Of a stretch of 64,000 bases of DNA, positions 53,242 through 62,145 are shown one piece after another. The stretch lies in the NCBI GenBank assembly GCA_019117185.1, contig DXAF01000013.1, positions 1 through 64,000 of the forward strand. The letters run 5' to 3'. Both the position numbers and the translations under genes were made by a program. The notes beneath the pieces were generated by a model, which was not told the DNA's origin, made no database searches, and saw only the letters and a list, made by a program, of their open reading frames with translations. Each line of letters opens with the position of its first letter. Position 1 is the first letter of the stretch. Source of the stretch: Candidatus Limosilactobacillus intestinipullorum (GTDB lineage: Bacteria > Bacillota > Bacilli > Lactobacillales > Lactobacillaceae).

Positions 53242-54375
53242 ATGACGGTAAAATTCGACCGGGTAGTGGTCGTCGTAATTGATGGTTTGGGAATCGGTAG
53301 CGCACCGGACGCGGCGCACTTTGCTGACCAGGGGGCGGACACCCTCGGCCGCCTGGTCAGTCACTTCCGGGCTCGCCTCCAGTTGCCAACCTTGACCGGC
53401 CTGGGGTTGGGCGAATTACATCCGCTCTTTGGCCCGGCCGTCCCGGTTAACGATCATGTTTATTATGGGCAAGCCCGCCCGGCCGCTATCGGTAAAACCC
53501 CGTTAGAGACAGGCTGGGAACTGCTGGGGGTGCCGACCACGGAAGAATTTACGGCCCTCCCCCAGGGCTTGTCGCCCACTCTTCTGGCGGCAATTACCCG
53601 GTACGCCAAGCGGCCACTGATCGGTAACCAACCGGCCACGCCACGGAGCGTGTTGGCCCGCTGGGGTGGCGAGCAGGTGGCCACCGGTGGGGTGATCGTA
53701 TTCACCAGTGGTGGTTCGGACCTCTGGTTGACGGCCCATGAGTCGACCGTCCCGGTGGCGGAGTTGCGACGGCTGGGGCACTTTACCCGGCAGCTATTAG
53801 ACCAGCAGCCGGGAGTTAACCTCGCCCGGGTCGTGGCGGTCCCGTTTCGTGACGACCCGCTCCAGGGTTATGCTTACCGGTCTGCAGCGGGGGCTGAGCT
53901 TACAATGGCGGCCCCCGGGACCACCCTGCTCGACCAGTTACAGAGCCATAGGATCCCTGTCCGTGCCCTTGCTGGTGGCCGGGAAACGTTCGCAAAACTG
54001 GGCCCGCAACTGGCCAGGCAACGTGCGGGCGTCTGGCTGACCCACCTACGGACCGTTGACCAGGCGGGGGCGCGTCGTAACCCCGAACAGATGGGACAAT
54101 GCTTAGCTGCGGTGGACCAGGCCCTTGGTGAGTTACTACCGGTGGTTAGTGGCCACGACCTCCTCGTGATTACGGCTGGGCACGGGAACGATCCGGACTT
54201 TCCGGGCCGGCAGGTCACCCGGGAATGGGTACCAGTTTTGGCGTATTCACCGGCACTGGTCGGTGGGAGGTTGGCCGACCGGACGAGTTTAGCGGACGTG
54301 ACGGCCCTAATTTTAGAAAACTACGGGCTATCTAGTAGTGGCGTCGGGGTGAGTTTTCTTAATTTATTGAAGTAG
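53242..54375 (+). CDS. phosphopentomutase-like protein with lost metal ligands
   Basis: 377 residues, colinear with DeoB-type phosphopentomutases (GIGSAPDA, ADTLGRL, FTSGGSDLWLTAHES, THLRTVDQAGARRNP, TAGHGNDP, VTREWVPVL). Against the Bacillus cereus enzyme, Asp14, Thr90 and His314 are kept, but ligand positions equivalent to Asp286, His291, Asp327 and His339 are Val272, Ala277, Gly313 and Val325. KDTxTGHWE has become KTPLETGWE. It probably does not interconvert ribose 1- and 5-phosphate normally. Residue numbers of the reference are from memory. Confidence 0.75.
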   Translation: MTVKFDRVVVVVIDGLGIGSAPDAAHFADQGADTLGRLVSHFRARLQLPTLTGLGLGELHPLFGPAVPVNDHVYYGQARPAAIGKTPLETGWELLGVPTTEEFTALPQGLSPTLLAAITRYAKRPLIGNQPATPRSVLARWGGEQVATGGVIVFTSGGSDLWLTAHESTVPVAELRRLGHFTRQLLDQQPGVNLARVVAVPFRDDPLQGYAYRSAAGAELTMAAPGTTLLDQLQSHRIPVRALAGGRETFAKLGPQLARQRAGVWLTHLRTVDQAGARRNPEQMGQCLAAVDQALGELLPVVSGHDLLVITAGHGNDPDFPGRQVTREWVPVLAYSPALVGGRLADRTSLADVTALILENYGLSSSGVGVSFLNLLK

Positions 54376-54456
54376 GCCGATCGTTCACTGAAAATAAACG
54401 CAGTTCACTGAATCCTATACAATAGGTAGAGAAAAATAAAAAAGGAGTAATTCACG

Positions 54457-54975
54457 ATGAAAATCGTTGTGATCACGAGTAGTGCACACGTCGCTGGGGC
54501 TTCAAATTACCTGGCTGACCATTTTATCGCCGGGGCACAGGCCAGTGGCCATGAGGTGTACCGTTACAACGCGGTGGACCACCAGAACAACTTTGTAATG
54601 GTCGATGAAGAAAATGCAGCAATTGTTCAACACGATGATGTCGAACAGTTGCTGCACAAGGTTGCCCAGGCGGACCTGGTTGCGATGGTGACACCGCTAT
54701 ACTATTTTGGGATGAGTTCGCTATTAAAGACGATTGTTGACCGTTTCTATGACCATAACCACGAGCTTAAAGGCAACAAGCAGGCGGTGATGATCGCAAC
54801 GGCGGCCGGTAAGGACTTTGCTTCACTGAAGGTGCACTACCGGCAGATTATCGATTACATGCGCTGGACGGATGCCGGAACCATATGGGATGGCGGCGCA
54901 TTAGCTCATCCGGCAATTGATGAGTACGGTCAGCAGGCTTACGAACTAGGCCAGGAACTTAGCGCCGGGAATTAA
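54457..54975 (+). CDS. NADPH-dependent FMN reductase/flavodoxin-like oxidoreductase
   Basis: 172 residues with a flavodoxin-like fold: VITSSAHVAGASNYLADHF (FMN phosphate loop) and MVTPLYYFGMSSLLKTIVDR. Members reduce quinones, azo dyes or iron-sulfur proteins; the substrate is unknown. GGAGTAA precedes ATG. A small minus-strand gene overlaps its last 17 nt. Confidence 0.88.
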   Translation: MKIVVITSSAHVAGASNYLADHFIAGAQASGHEVYRYNAVDHQNNFVMVDEENAAIVQHDDVEQLLHKVAQADLVAMVTPLYYFGMSSLLKTIVDRFYDHNHELKGNKQAVMIATAAGKDFASLKVHYRQIIDYMRWTDAGTIWDGGALAHPAIDEYGQQAYELGQELSAGN

Positions 54976-55090
54976 AATAAAAGGCCAGGGCAATGATGAT
55001 GACTAAGACGACGATGGCGACGCGGGGGTCGGCCTTGAAGAGCTCGTGCATGGCGTGTACCTGCCCGATGCCTAATGGTAAGTTGAACAT
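54959..55090 (-). CDS. 43-residue single-pass membrane peptide
   Basis: A perfect GGAGGG lies 7 nt before ATG 55090. The product has an amphipathic N-terminus (FNLPLGIGQVHAMHELFKAD) and a hydrophobic helix (VAIVVLVIIIALAFYF). It follows the coiled-coil gene at 55126 on the same strand and may be co-transcribed. Function unknown. Confidence 0.6.
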   Translation of the reverse strand: MFNLPLGIGQVHAMHELFKADPRVAIVVLVIIIALAFYFNSRR

Positions 55091-55125
55091 TCCAGGTCCC
55101 TCCTTAATATAATGACTGGGATGAA

Positions 55126-55422
55126 TTATTTCTGGTGCTTCAGCATTTCCCGGTATTCGGCCCGCGTCAGGCGGTGGTTGTCTTCGGGGAAGCTGATCGT
55201 GGTGTCTTGATCACCCTTTACTGGTGCGACGGCCGCTGCTGCTGCAGACTTAATGTTATTTAGCATCTGCAAAGTTTCAGTGGCCTTACTATAGTTTTTG
55301 CGGGTAACAGCCATTAAGTTCAAGTCGGGGTGATCTTCCTTTTGCAGGTTAGCTAGTTGCGCTTGGGTTGTTTTAACGATTGATTCTAATGATGTGATTG
55401 TTTCTTTAAGATTCTTATCCAT
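55126..55422 (-). CDS. small coiled-coil protein, paralogue of the 62.1-kb gene
   Basis: 98 residues. N-terminal coiled coil, then RKNYSKATETLQMLNNIKSA, an Ala/Pro linker and a C-terminal LTRAEYREMLKHQK. The middle and the tail match the 170-residue protein at 62146 (MKANYENARRNFQNVKNL and LTREQYRKQLKKKK). The two genes bracket the surface-protein/glycosyltransferase locus. No signal peptide or enzyme motif is seen. GAGGTG precedes ATG. Confidence 0.7.
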   Translation of the reverse strand: MDKNLKETITSLESIVKTTQAQLANLQKEDHPDLNLMAVTRKNYSKATETLQMLNNIKSAAAAAVAPVKGDQDTTISFPEDNHRLTRAEYREMLKHQK

Positions 55423-55683
55423 TATGATGGCACCTCACAATAAAATGGTAACTATAAAGTACTATTATAGTTTAAACCTTGTCAAAGTAGTAGGAAGCTG
55501 ACAATTTGATAACCGTTAGTCAATCTATAGGTGAAATGCCTACTATTTGTAACGAAACCGTCAATAATTACAATCTACCTTTTAAATTGTTTGTAAAAAA
55601 CATTTTCTTGGTGAGTGCTTGATTTGGTGGGAATTACGGACGACCAATTATAACTGCCGACAAAGAAATCGGGGTTGTGAAGG

Positions 55684-55712
55684 TTGTATTTTTAATAAAT
55701 AATACATATAAT
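55684..55712 (+). promoter_or_regulatory. probable promoter of the LPXTG surface protein gene
   Basis: In a 370-nt AT-rich gap, TTGTAT (55684-55689) and TATAAT (55707-55712) are 17 nt apart. The start near 55719 gives a 75-nt leader ending in GGGGG before ATG. A second TTGAAA at about 55735 may add another start. Otherwise the gap holds no clear gene. Confidence 0.65.
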
Positions 55713-55793
55713 GACTACAAACCTAGGAATCATATTGAAAAATTTTAATTATTTCTGGGCTATATTACTTAATTATTTTAGGGGGATTCTTTC

Positions 55794-58772
55794 ATGAAGA
55801 ATAATGCTATGCATTACAAGATGTACAAGGCTAAGAAGAACATCGTCTTCGCCGGTCTTGCTACGACCGCCGTTTTGGCTGGTTTGACGTTATCAAACGT
55901 TAACAATACTGCTTCTGCCGACACCGTTTCTGGTGCTCCGATCACTTCAAGCGCCGCTTCTGACAATGGTTCAGCAGCTGGCTCTGCAGCTACTTCGGAT
56001 GCTACTTCAAACGCTGTTTCCGCAGCTAACGCTAAGGTTACTAGTGACAACGCTGCTAACTCCAGCGCAATTGCTACTAACTCCGCTGCTGTTAAGAGCG
56101 ATGCTGAAAAGTCAGTTCCTGCTTCCAGCAACACTACTGATCCTAAGGCTGCGGTTTCCGAAGCTAACCAACTGACTAGCCAAGCTAAGCAAATCACTGA
56201 CAACACCGCTACTGCTTCTCAAAACTTGAGCAACGCTAACGCTACCCTTGCCAGTGCTTCTGCCAATGTTACGAGTGCTACCGCTGCTTACTCAGCTGCT
56301 AAGAAGGCTGCTGACCAAGCTTCATCCAACGCTAACAACGCTGCTGCTGCTTACTCAGCTGCTAAGAGTGCTGCTGATGCTGCTACCTCCGCTGCCGTTG
56401 TTGCACAACAAAAGGCTAACGCTGCTGGCCAAGACTACACCACTGCTTCTGACGCTCTGGTAAAGGCTAATAAGGCTGCTGCTGACGCCCAAGCTGCTGC
56501 TAACGCTGCTGGTGAAAAGCTTGAAGAAGCTAAGGCTGCCCAAACTAAGGCTGAAGCTGACTTAGCTACTGCTCACGAAGCAAACGTTACTGCTATCAAC
56601 AACTACAACGCTGCAAAGGATGCTGTTGCTAATGCACAAACTGCCTTTGACAACGCACGGAACGCTGAAACTAGTGCAGAAGAAGCTGCTACTAAGGCTG
56701 GTTCTGTTGAAGACTGGAAGGCAAACGTTGCTAACGCAGAAAAGGAAGCAGAAAACGCTGAAGCAGCTTTGAACACTGCTAAGGAAAACGCATCTGCTGC
56801 CCAAAAGGCTTTTGATGAAGCACGTAATGCTGAAACTAGTGCAGAAGAAGCTGCTACTAAGGCTGGCTCCGTTGAAGACTGGAAGGCAAACGTTGCTAAC
56901 GCAGAAAAGGAAGCAGAAAACGCTGAAGCAGCTCTGAACACTGCTAAGGAAAACGCATCTGCTGCCCAAAAGGCTTTTGATGAAGCAAAGAATGCTGAAA
57001 CTAGTGCAGAAGAAGCTGCTAGCCAAGCCGGCTCTGTAGAAGACTGGAAGGCAAACGTTGCTTCTGCATCTGCAGCTGTTAACTCCGCTAGTGCTGCTTT
57101 AAGCGATGCTCACGACGCAAACATTACTGCTATTGACAACTACAAGGCTGCTTCAAATGCTGCTAGTGACGCACAAGTTGCTTACAACAACAATGCTTCT
57201 GTTCAAAACTACACTGCTGCCCAAAAGGCTTACAGTGACGCAGCCGTTGCTGAGAGCACTGCAGCTGCAACTTACAAGAAGGCACTCTCTGACTGGCACG
57301 CAGGCAACATCAGTGATGTTGAATGGAATCAAGCACAAGATGCATACCAAGCAGCAGTTGATGCATATGCTACTGCAGAACAAAACATGACTAATGCAAT
57401 GCCAGAAAATGTTTACAAAGCTGCTCAAGATGCTGAAAGTGCTGCCGCTGCCGCTTACAAGAAGGCACTTTCAGATTGGCATGCAGGCAACATCAGTGAT
57501 GCAGAATGGAACCAAGCACAAGATGCATGGCAAAACGCTGTTGACACTTACGCTGCTGCTGAAAAGACATACAACGATTACAAGAGTCTTGGCGAAAAGC
57601 TTAACACTGCCAACGATAATCTGAAGGCTGCTCAACACCAAGTAAATGTTGCAGCACAAAACTTCAAGACTGCTAAGGCTAACTTGGATGCAGCCAACAC
57701 TAACCTGCAAGAAGCACAAAATGGTTTGACTGCTGCTACGAAGGCCAACCAAGCATACCTTGACGCCCAAACTGCTGCCAACGAAGCCGGCAAGAAGGCT
57801 GAGGATGCTAACAACGCAGTTAAGGACGCTCAAGGTGTAGCTGACCAAGCAGAAAACAACCTGACTGCTGCAAACGACGGTTTGGCTGCTGCTAAGAAGG
57901 CTCACCAAGCATACCTTGACGCTCAAGCTGCTGCTAACAAGGCTGGTGCTGCATTAGAAGATGCCCAAGCTAACCTGAAGGCTGCTCAACACCAAGTAAT
58001 CGTTGCGCGGAACAACTACAAGGCTGCTGCTGATGCTGTTAAGACTGCTAAGGCTAACGTAGCTGCTGCTCAAAAGGCCTTCGATGACGCACGCAACGCT
58101 GAAACCGCTGCTGACGACGCTCAAGCCGTTGCTCAAGAAGCCTTCAACAAGGCTCAAGCTGCCTTTGACGAAGCACGGAACGCTGAAACTAAGGCTGACG
58201 AAGCTGCTAAGGCTGCCAACGACAAGCTGGCTACTGCTACTAAGGCTTACGACGATGCTGAAAACGCTCTGACTAAGGCTGACGAAGCTGTTGAAGCTGC
58301 TCACCAAGAAGTTCTGACTGCTAACCAAAACCTGAAGGACGCTCAAGCTAACGTTGAAGCCGCTCAAAAGGTTGTTAACGAAGCTGCTGCTAACGCTGCT
58401 AAGGCTTCCCAACTTCTTCAACAAGCCCAAGACCTGCTGAAGAACATCGACTGGAGCCAAAACAACAATGGCAACAACGGTGGTAACCAAAACAATGGTG
58501 GCAACACTAACAACGGTGGCAACCAAAACAATGGTGGCAACACCAACAACGGTGGTAACACTAACAATGGTACTACTAATGGTAACAACGGTGTTGTAAA
58601 CGGCGATGCTGCTAACAACGGTGCTACTGTTAAGGACCCAGCTACCCCTTCAAAGCAACCTGCTGCTGCCTTACCGCAAACTGGTAACGAAAACAGTGCT
58701 GCTGTAGTTGCCCTTGGTGCTGCTGCTGCAATGTTCGGCTTTGGCTTGGCTGCTAAGAAGCGTGAATACTAA
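55794..58772 (+). CDS. Ala-rich, LPXTG-anchored repetitive surface protein
   Basis: 992 residues. A long signal peptide with a KMYKAKKNIVFAGL block (a variant of the KxYKxGKxW type) ends near ASA-DT (about 43). Residues 45-300 are Ser/Ala/Thr-rich, then helical. Two and a half 55-residue repeats start at about 310 (nearly identical DNA with a 165-bp period, 56721/56886/57051). Two 61-residue repeats with KKALSDWHAGNISD lie at about 493 and 554. Degenerate Ala-rich heptads follow to about 888, then a Gly/Asn-rich wall-spanning stretch (889-935) and LPQTG at 960-964 with a hydrophobic segment and KKREY tail. The composition predicts a long coiled-coil rod. Codon use (GCT, AAC, AAG, GAC) is far more biased than in neighbours, as in highly expressed genes. 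Probable adhesin and glycosylation target. Confidence 0.92.
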   Translation: MKNNAMHYKMYKAKKNIVFAGLATTAVLAGLTLSNVNNTASADTVSGAPITSSAASDNGSAAGSAATSDATSNAVSAANAKVTSDNAANSSAIATNSAAVKSDAEKSVPASSNTTDPKAAVSEANQLTSQAKQITDNTATASQNLSNANATLASASANVTSATAAYSAAKKAADQASSNANNAAAAYSAAKSAADAATSAAVVAQQKANAAGQDYTTASDALVKANKAAADAQAAANAAGEKLEEAKAAQTKAEADLATAHEANVTAINNYNAAKDAVANAQTAFDNARNAETSAEEAATKAGSVEDWKANVANAEKEAENAEAALNTAKENASAAQKAFDEARNAETSAEEAATKAGSVEDWKANVANAEKEAENAEAALNTAKENASAAQKAFDEAKNAETSAEEAASQAGSVEDWKANVASASAAVNSASAALSDAHDANITAIDNYKAASNAASDAQVAYNNNASVQNYTAAQKAYSDAAVAESTAAATYKKALSDWHAGNISDVEWNQAQDAYQAAVDAYATAEQNMTNAMPENVYKAAQDAESAAAAAYKKALSDWHAGNISDAEWNQAQDAWQNAVDTYAAAEKTYNDYKSLGEKLNTANDNLKAAQHQVNVAAQNFKTAKANLDAANTNLQEAQNGLTAATKANQAYLDAQTAANEAGKKAEDANNAVKDAQGVADQAENNLTAANDGLAAAKKAHQAYLDAQAAANKAGAALEDAQANLKAAQHQVIVARNNYKAAADAVKTAKANVAAAQKAFDDARNAETAADDAQAVAQEAFNKAQAAFDEARNAETKADEAAKAANDKLATATKAYDDAENALTKADEAVEAAHQEVLTANQNLKDAQANVEAAQKVVNEAAANAAKASQLLQQAQDLLKNIDWSQNNNGNNGGNQNNGGNTNNGGNQNNGGNTNNGGNTNNGTTNGNNGVVNGDAANNGATVKDPATPSKQPAAALPQTGNENSAAVVALGAAAAMFGFGLAAKKREY

Positions 58773-58851
58773 AATTATAATTAAGTTATAGCTTAGAATT
58801 CAGATAGTCTAAGTTTGTTCGGACTATTAAACCTAAATCACCAGACTTAGG

Positions 58852-58892
58852 TAAAAAGGCGCCAGGAGTTTTACCCCTGACGCCTTTTCTTA
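58852..58892 (+). terminator. terminator of the surface protein gene
   Basis: AAAGGCGCCAGGAGTT and ACCCCTGACGCCTTTT pair around a short loop, with TTCTTA following. Confidence 0.85.
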
Positions 58893-58905
58893 CACTTTCA
58901 TAAGA

Positions 58906-58958
58906 ATAAAGCCAGGTAGTGGCTCCCTAGATGGAGGTGCGCTGCCTGGCTTTATTGG
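58906..58958 (-). terminator. terminator of the glycosyltransferase pair
   Basis: AAAGCCAGGTAG and CTGCCTGGCTTT are inverted, with T/A tracts on both sides; on the minus strand it follows the first glycosyltransferase stop. Confidence 0.8.
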
Positions 58959-58975
58959 TTTATTATCCAGTATGA

Positions 58976-60478
58976 CTATTTATTAATAACTGCTTGCCAC
59001 TGCGCCCAGGTCTGGTCAGCGCTAAAGGACTGACAATTCTCATAGGCCGCGGTGCTCAACTGCTGAAGTTTATCTTTATCGTTCAAGAGCTTGATGATCG
59101 TTGCGGAGAGATCATTGGGCTTGTTTAACGGGATCAGCTGGCCGTCGACACCGTCTTTAACCAGCTCGTTAGGGCCGTATAGGTAGTTGAAACTAACTAC
59201 CGGGACACCGTGGGCTAGTGCTTCCGCCATTGCTAGCGGCTGCCCATCCAGGCGGCTCGGGTCGACGAATAGTTGCGCCTGGTCGTAGGCATCTTCGAGG
59301 TTAGGCTGGTAGCCAGCGAAGGTCACGGTGTTCGTTAAGTTCAGCTTCTTAACCGTCTCCTTGTAGGTCTTAGTATCATCAGTACTCCCGTAACCGTAGA
59401 GGGTGAGTTTGCTTCCGGGAACCTCCTGGTGCACCTTGGCAAATAATTGGAGTAAGAGGTCAGTACCCTTGTCATTACCGAGGCGTCCAACATAGATCAG
59501 CTGGTTGGGGGTTCGTTGACTTATTGGGATCCGCTGGGCGGTCGGGTAAACGGGCGAACCGTTAACCGTGTAAATTGGTGCGGACTTACCAAGTCGTTCC
59601 TGGAGGGCTGCCGCCTGGGTGGCCGTCATCACAATAATGCCATCCCACTTGTTAAGGTCCTTCGTCAACGGGTCGTTGAGCATGCCGTTAAGGGGATCAT
59701 TAATGAGGTCTTGACCGTCATCAATGTGACTGATTGGCAGCCACAAGAACTTTTTGGCGGACTTACCAAGCTGTTGAACCGGCTGAATAGCCATGGCTGG
59801 CCGGTCCGCGATAAAGGTATTTGTTTCCTTTACACTGGCGTTGAGTTCATTAATGAAGAACGTAAAGAGGCTTTCGAAGTCATCGAAGTAGTAGTCCTTG
59901 CCCTGGTAGTCATGGAGGACGTTTAGTGAATTAATCGGCGTATCCTTAACGGATTGGACGTAGTAGCGTTCCAGGTATAATTTGCCGTCGGGCCGGTAGT
60001 AGCGCTCATAATACGGTCGGCCATTTTCACCATAGGAGATGTCAATGGCCTTAAAGCCCCGGATGTCATATTTTTGCCGGAGGGTTGTGTTACCCGCAGC
60101 GTCATAGTAGTCAATATGGTCGACTTGGCCATAGGTGCCACCAATGAAGAAGACTTCTGCGACGACCCGGTCACCGGCAGAGATAGTTCGTGAATTTGAA
60201 CCACTGCTGACCTGGTAGTCGATTGGCAGGTTGAGGTCCGGTACGCGACAGGCTTGGCCCTGGTAGTCAGTCGTCTGGGCAAAGAAGTCAAACATATTGA
60301 CCAACTGGTCGTCTTCCAGGCCGAAGCGCTTCAGGGTGGCATGGATAATGTTGTCGAAGTCGCGGGTAACCAGCTTAGCAGGCACCTCATGGCGCTTAAA
60401 CAGCTCCAGGCGCTTAATTTCAGCATGCTCAATACTAGAATTACTACTAAGCAAGTATTGATTTACAAAGAAGAACAC
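58976..60478 (-). CDS. GtfA-like (TagE-type) protein glycosyltransferase
   Basis: 500 residues: an N-terminal DUF-like beta region (SSIEHAEIKRLELF, MFDFFAQTTDYQG) and a GT4-type GT-B catalytic half with YVGRLGNDKGTDLLLQLF and AEALAHGVPVVSFNYLYGPN-E, containing the E-x7-E nucleotide-sugar motif. It resembles the GtfA (TagE5) partner of Lactobacillus plantarum that O-glycosylates surface proteins, and streptococcal GtfA for Ser-rich adhesins. It starts at GTG with GGAAGG ahead, 2 nt after the partner gene, and faces the surface-protein gene. Confidence 0.85.
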   Translation of the reverse strand: MFFFVNQYLLSSNSSIEHAEIKRLELFKRHEVPAKLVTRDFDNIIHATLKRFGLEDDQLVNMFDFFAQTTDYQGQACRVPDLNLPIDYQVSSGSNSRTISAGDRVVAEVFFIGGTYGQVDHIDYYDAAGNTTLRQKYDIRGFKAIDISYGENGRPYYERYYRPDGKLYLERYYVQSVKDTPINSLNVLHDYQGKDYYFDDFESLFTFFINELNASVKETNTFIADRPAMAIQPVQQLGKSAKKFLWLPISHIDDGQDLINDPLNGMLNDPLTKDLNKWDGIIVMTATQAAALQERLGKSAPIYTVNGSPVYPTAQRIPISQRTPNQLIYVGRLGNDKGTDLLLQLFAKVHQEVPGSKLTLYGYGSTDDTKTYKETVKKLNLTNTVTFAGYQPNLEDAYDQAQLFVDPSRLDGQPLAMAEALAHGVPVVSFNYLYGPNELVKDGVDGQLIPLNKPNDLSATIIKLLNDKDKLQQLSTAAYENCQSFSADQTWAQWQAVINK

Positions 60479-60480
60479 GA

Positions 60481-62022
60481 TTATTTACCTTCCTTTTCTT
60501 TCATGTTGTCGATGATCTTTTGCCATAATTTCATGACGTTGGCTTCTGAGTAACGCTTGCAGTCCTCATAAGCATTGGTGCTCATTTGCGCTAACCGTTG
60601 CTGGTCGCTTAACAGGCTAATGATGGCCTTGGCGAGGCCGTCAATGTCACCGTTCTTGGTCAGCAAGCCATCTTGACCGTCGATGATGACGTCGCTTGGG
60701 CCATATTTGATATCATTGGCAATGGCAGGAAGACCATGGGCTTGGGCTTCGACTAGGGTTAGGGGGAGGCCTTCCACCCGGCTAGGCAGAGCCATTAGCT
60801 GGGCATGGTTATCGACGTCAGCAACGTTAGTGGTGTAGCCCTTAAAGTGGACGCTGCTTTCCAAAGCAAGGTCTTTGACCTGTTTGCGGAGCTTTTGATC
60901 ATAGTTGTCGTTCGCGTAGCCCCACAGGTTTAATTGGGCATCGGGAACGGCCTTTAGGACTTGTGGCCACGCGGCGATAAGGTGCTCTTGCTGCTTTTCT
61001 GGTGAGAGCCGGGCAACGGTTACGACCTCATGCTTGTGGCGCTTGGCAAACGGAATCCGGGGCTGTTTCAACACGTCACTAGTGACAATGGGGCCAGGGA
61101 CCCGGAAGATGGCGACGCCGGTTTTACCATACCGGGCTTTGACATCGTCTTGCTGCTGGGGGGTCAGGGTGATGACACCATCCCAGTCGGTAATGTGATT
61201 TAGCCCCCACTCGTAGTTGAAGTTTAACGTCGAGTGGAGGATGTCATCGTTATTATTGACGTGGTCGTTATGCAACTGCATGTAGCGGGGAACCCGATGC
61301 CTCATATGGAGGACCGACCAACCGTTTTCAAAGACCCGGTCGACGATGAAGCCAACAGGACCGTCCTCACAGATATCATGGTCGGTCACTAATTGGTCTA
61401 AGAAGAAGGACGTTAGTTCATTGAAGCCGGCAAACTGGTAATCGTGACCATGGAAGGCGAAGAGGTGGTAACTCTTCTTTTCCTTCCCCCGCTTATCTGT
61501 CTGGGTCGCAACCTGGAGGGCTAGCTTTCCCGTGGGTGTATAGTAATTTTCGGTAGTGATTTTACCTTGCCAGTCATAGAGATGCTCGACGGAGATGAAT
61601 CCCCGGTTATCGTACCAGCTGACCTTGAGGAGCTTGCCAAAGTGGTCGAAATACTGAACGTTGATGATCCGCTTTTTATCATCGTTGCGCCGCCGGACGT
61701 AGAGGAGCCGCTTTTGACCGCGGTAATAATTATAGTTAATTCCGTCGGCCTTGCGCTTCCAATGACGGTCGATCTGAAGGTCTTTGATGGTTACGTCTTG
61801 TTGGGGAACCAGGCGGGCTTCTTGGAAGTAGTCGAACATATTGATAAAGTTTTCATCGGCAATTCCAGCATTGTTGGTTACCATGTGCAACTCGTTAGAG
61901 TATTGGCGGGTCACAATTTTGGCTGGTTGATGAACATGCTCAAAGAGGTGCAGACGTTGAATTTGGGCATGTTCAATTCCTGACATGTTGGTTTGAATGC
62001 CATCGTTTAGAAAGAATAACAT
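60481..62022 (-). CDS. GtfB-like (TagE-type) glycosyltransferase partner
   Basis: 513 residues, paralogous to the downstream gene (IEHAQIQRLHLFEHV, NMFDYFQEARLVP). The GT4 core reads ARLSPEKQQEHLI and VEAQAHGLPAIANDIKYGPS-D, so the second Glu of E-x7-E is Asp. In known GtfA/GtfB pairs, GtfB acts as a substrate-binding co-activator, and the change fits that role. GGAGAT precedes ATG. It is the first gene of the pair, divergent from the 170-residue coiled-coil gene. Confidence 0.85.
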   Translation of the reverse strand: MLFFLNDGIQTNMSGIEHAQIQRLHLFEHVHQPAKIVTRQYSNELHMVTNNAGIADENFINMFDYFQEARLVPQQDVTIKDLQIDRHWKRKADGINYNYYRGQKRLLYVRRRNDDKKRIINVQYFDHFGKLLKVSWYDNRGFISVEHLYDWQGKITTENYYTPTGKLALQVATQTDKRGKEKKSYHLFAFHGHDYQFAGFNELTSFFLDQLVTDHDICEDGPVGFIVDRVFENGWSVLHMRHRVPRYMQLHNDHVNNNDDILHSTLNFNYEWGLNHITDWDGVITLTPQQQDDVKARYGKTGVAIFRVPGPIVTSDVLKQPRIPFAKRHKHEVVTVARLSPEKQQEHLIAAWPQVLKAVPDAQLNLWGYANDNYDQKLRKQVKDLALESSVHFKGYTTNVADVDNHAQLMALPSRVEGLPLTLVEAQAHGLPAIANDIKYGPSDVIIDGQDGLLTKNGDIDGLAKAIISLLSDQQRLAQMSTNAYEDCKRYSEANVMKLWQKIIDNMKEKEGK

Positions 62023-62145
62023 TTGGGGATCTCCTTAATTTTGACTCATGGTTGAGTTTATCACATATTGAAGCTGGCCGCCGGTTCGACTAAGTAGGAC
62101 TTCTGGTTTATAATAAAAAGATAACATTGGAAAGTAGGTTGTAGT

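Noticed and set aside
56250..58450. Tandem repeats considered as a CRISPR array
   Set aside because: The repeats are in frame, 165 or 183 bp long, contiguous and code for a coiled-coil protein; there are no spacers or cas genes.
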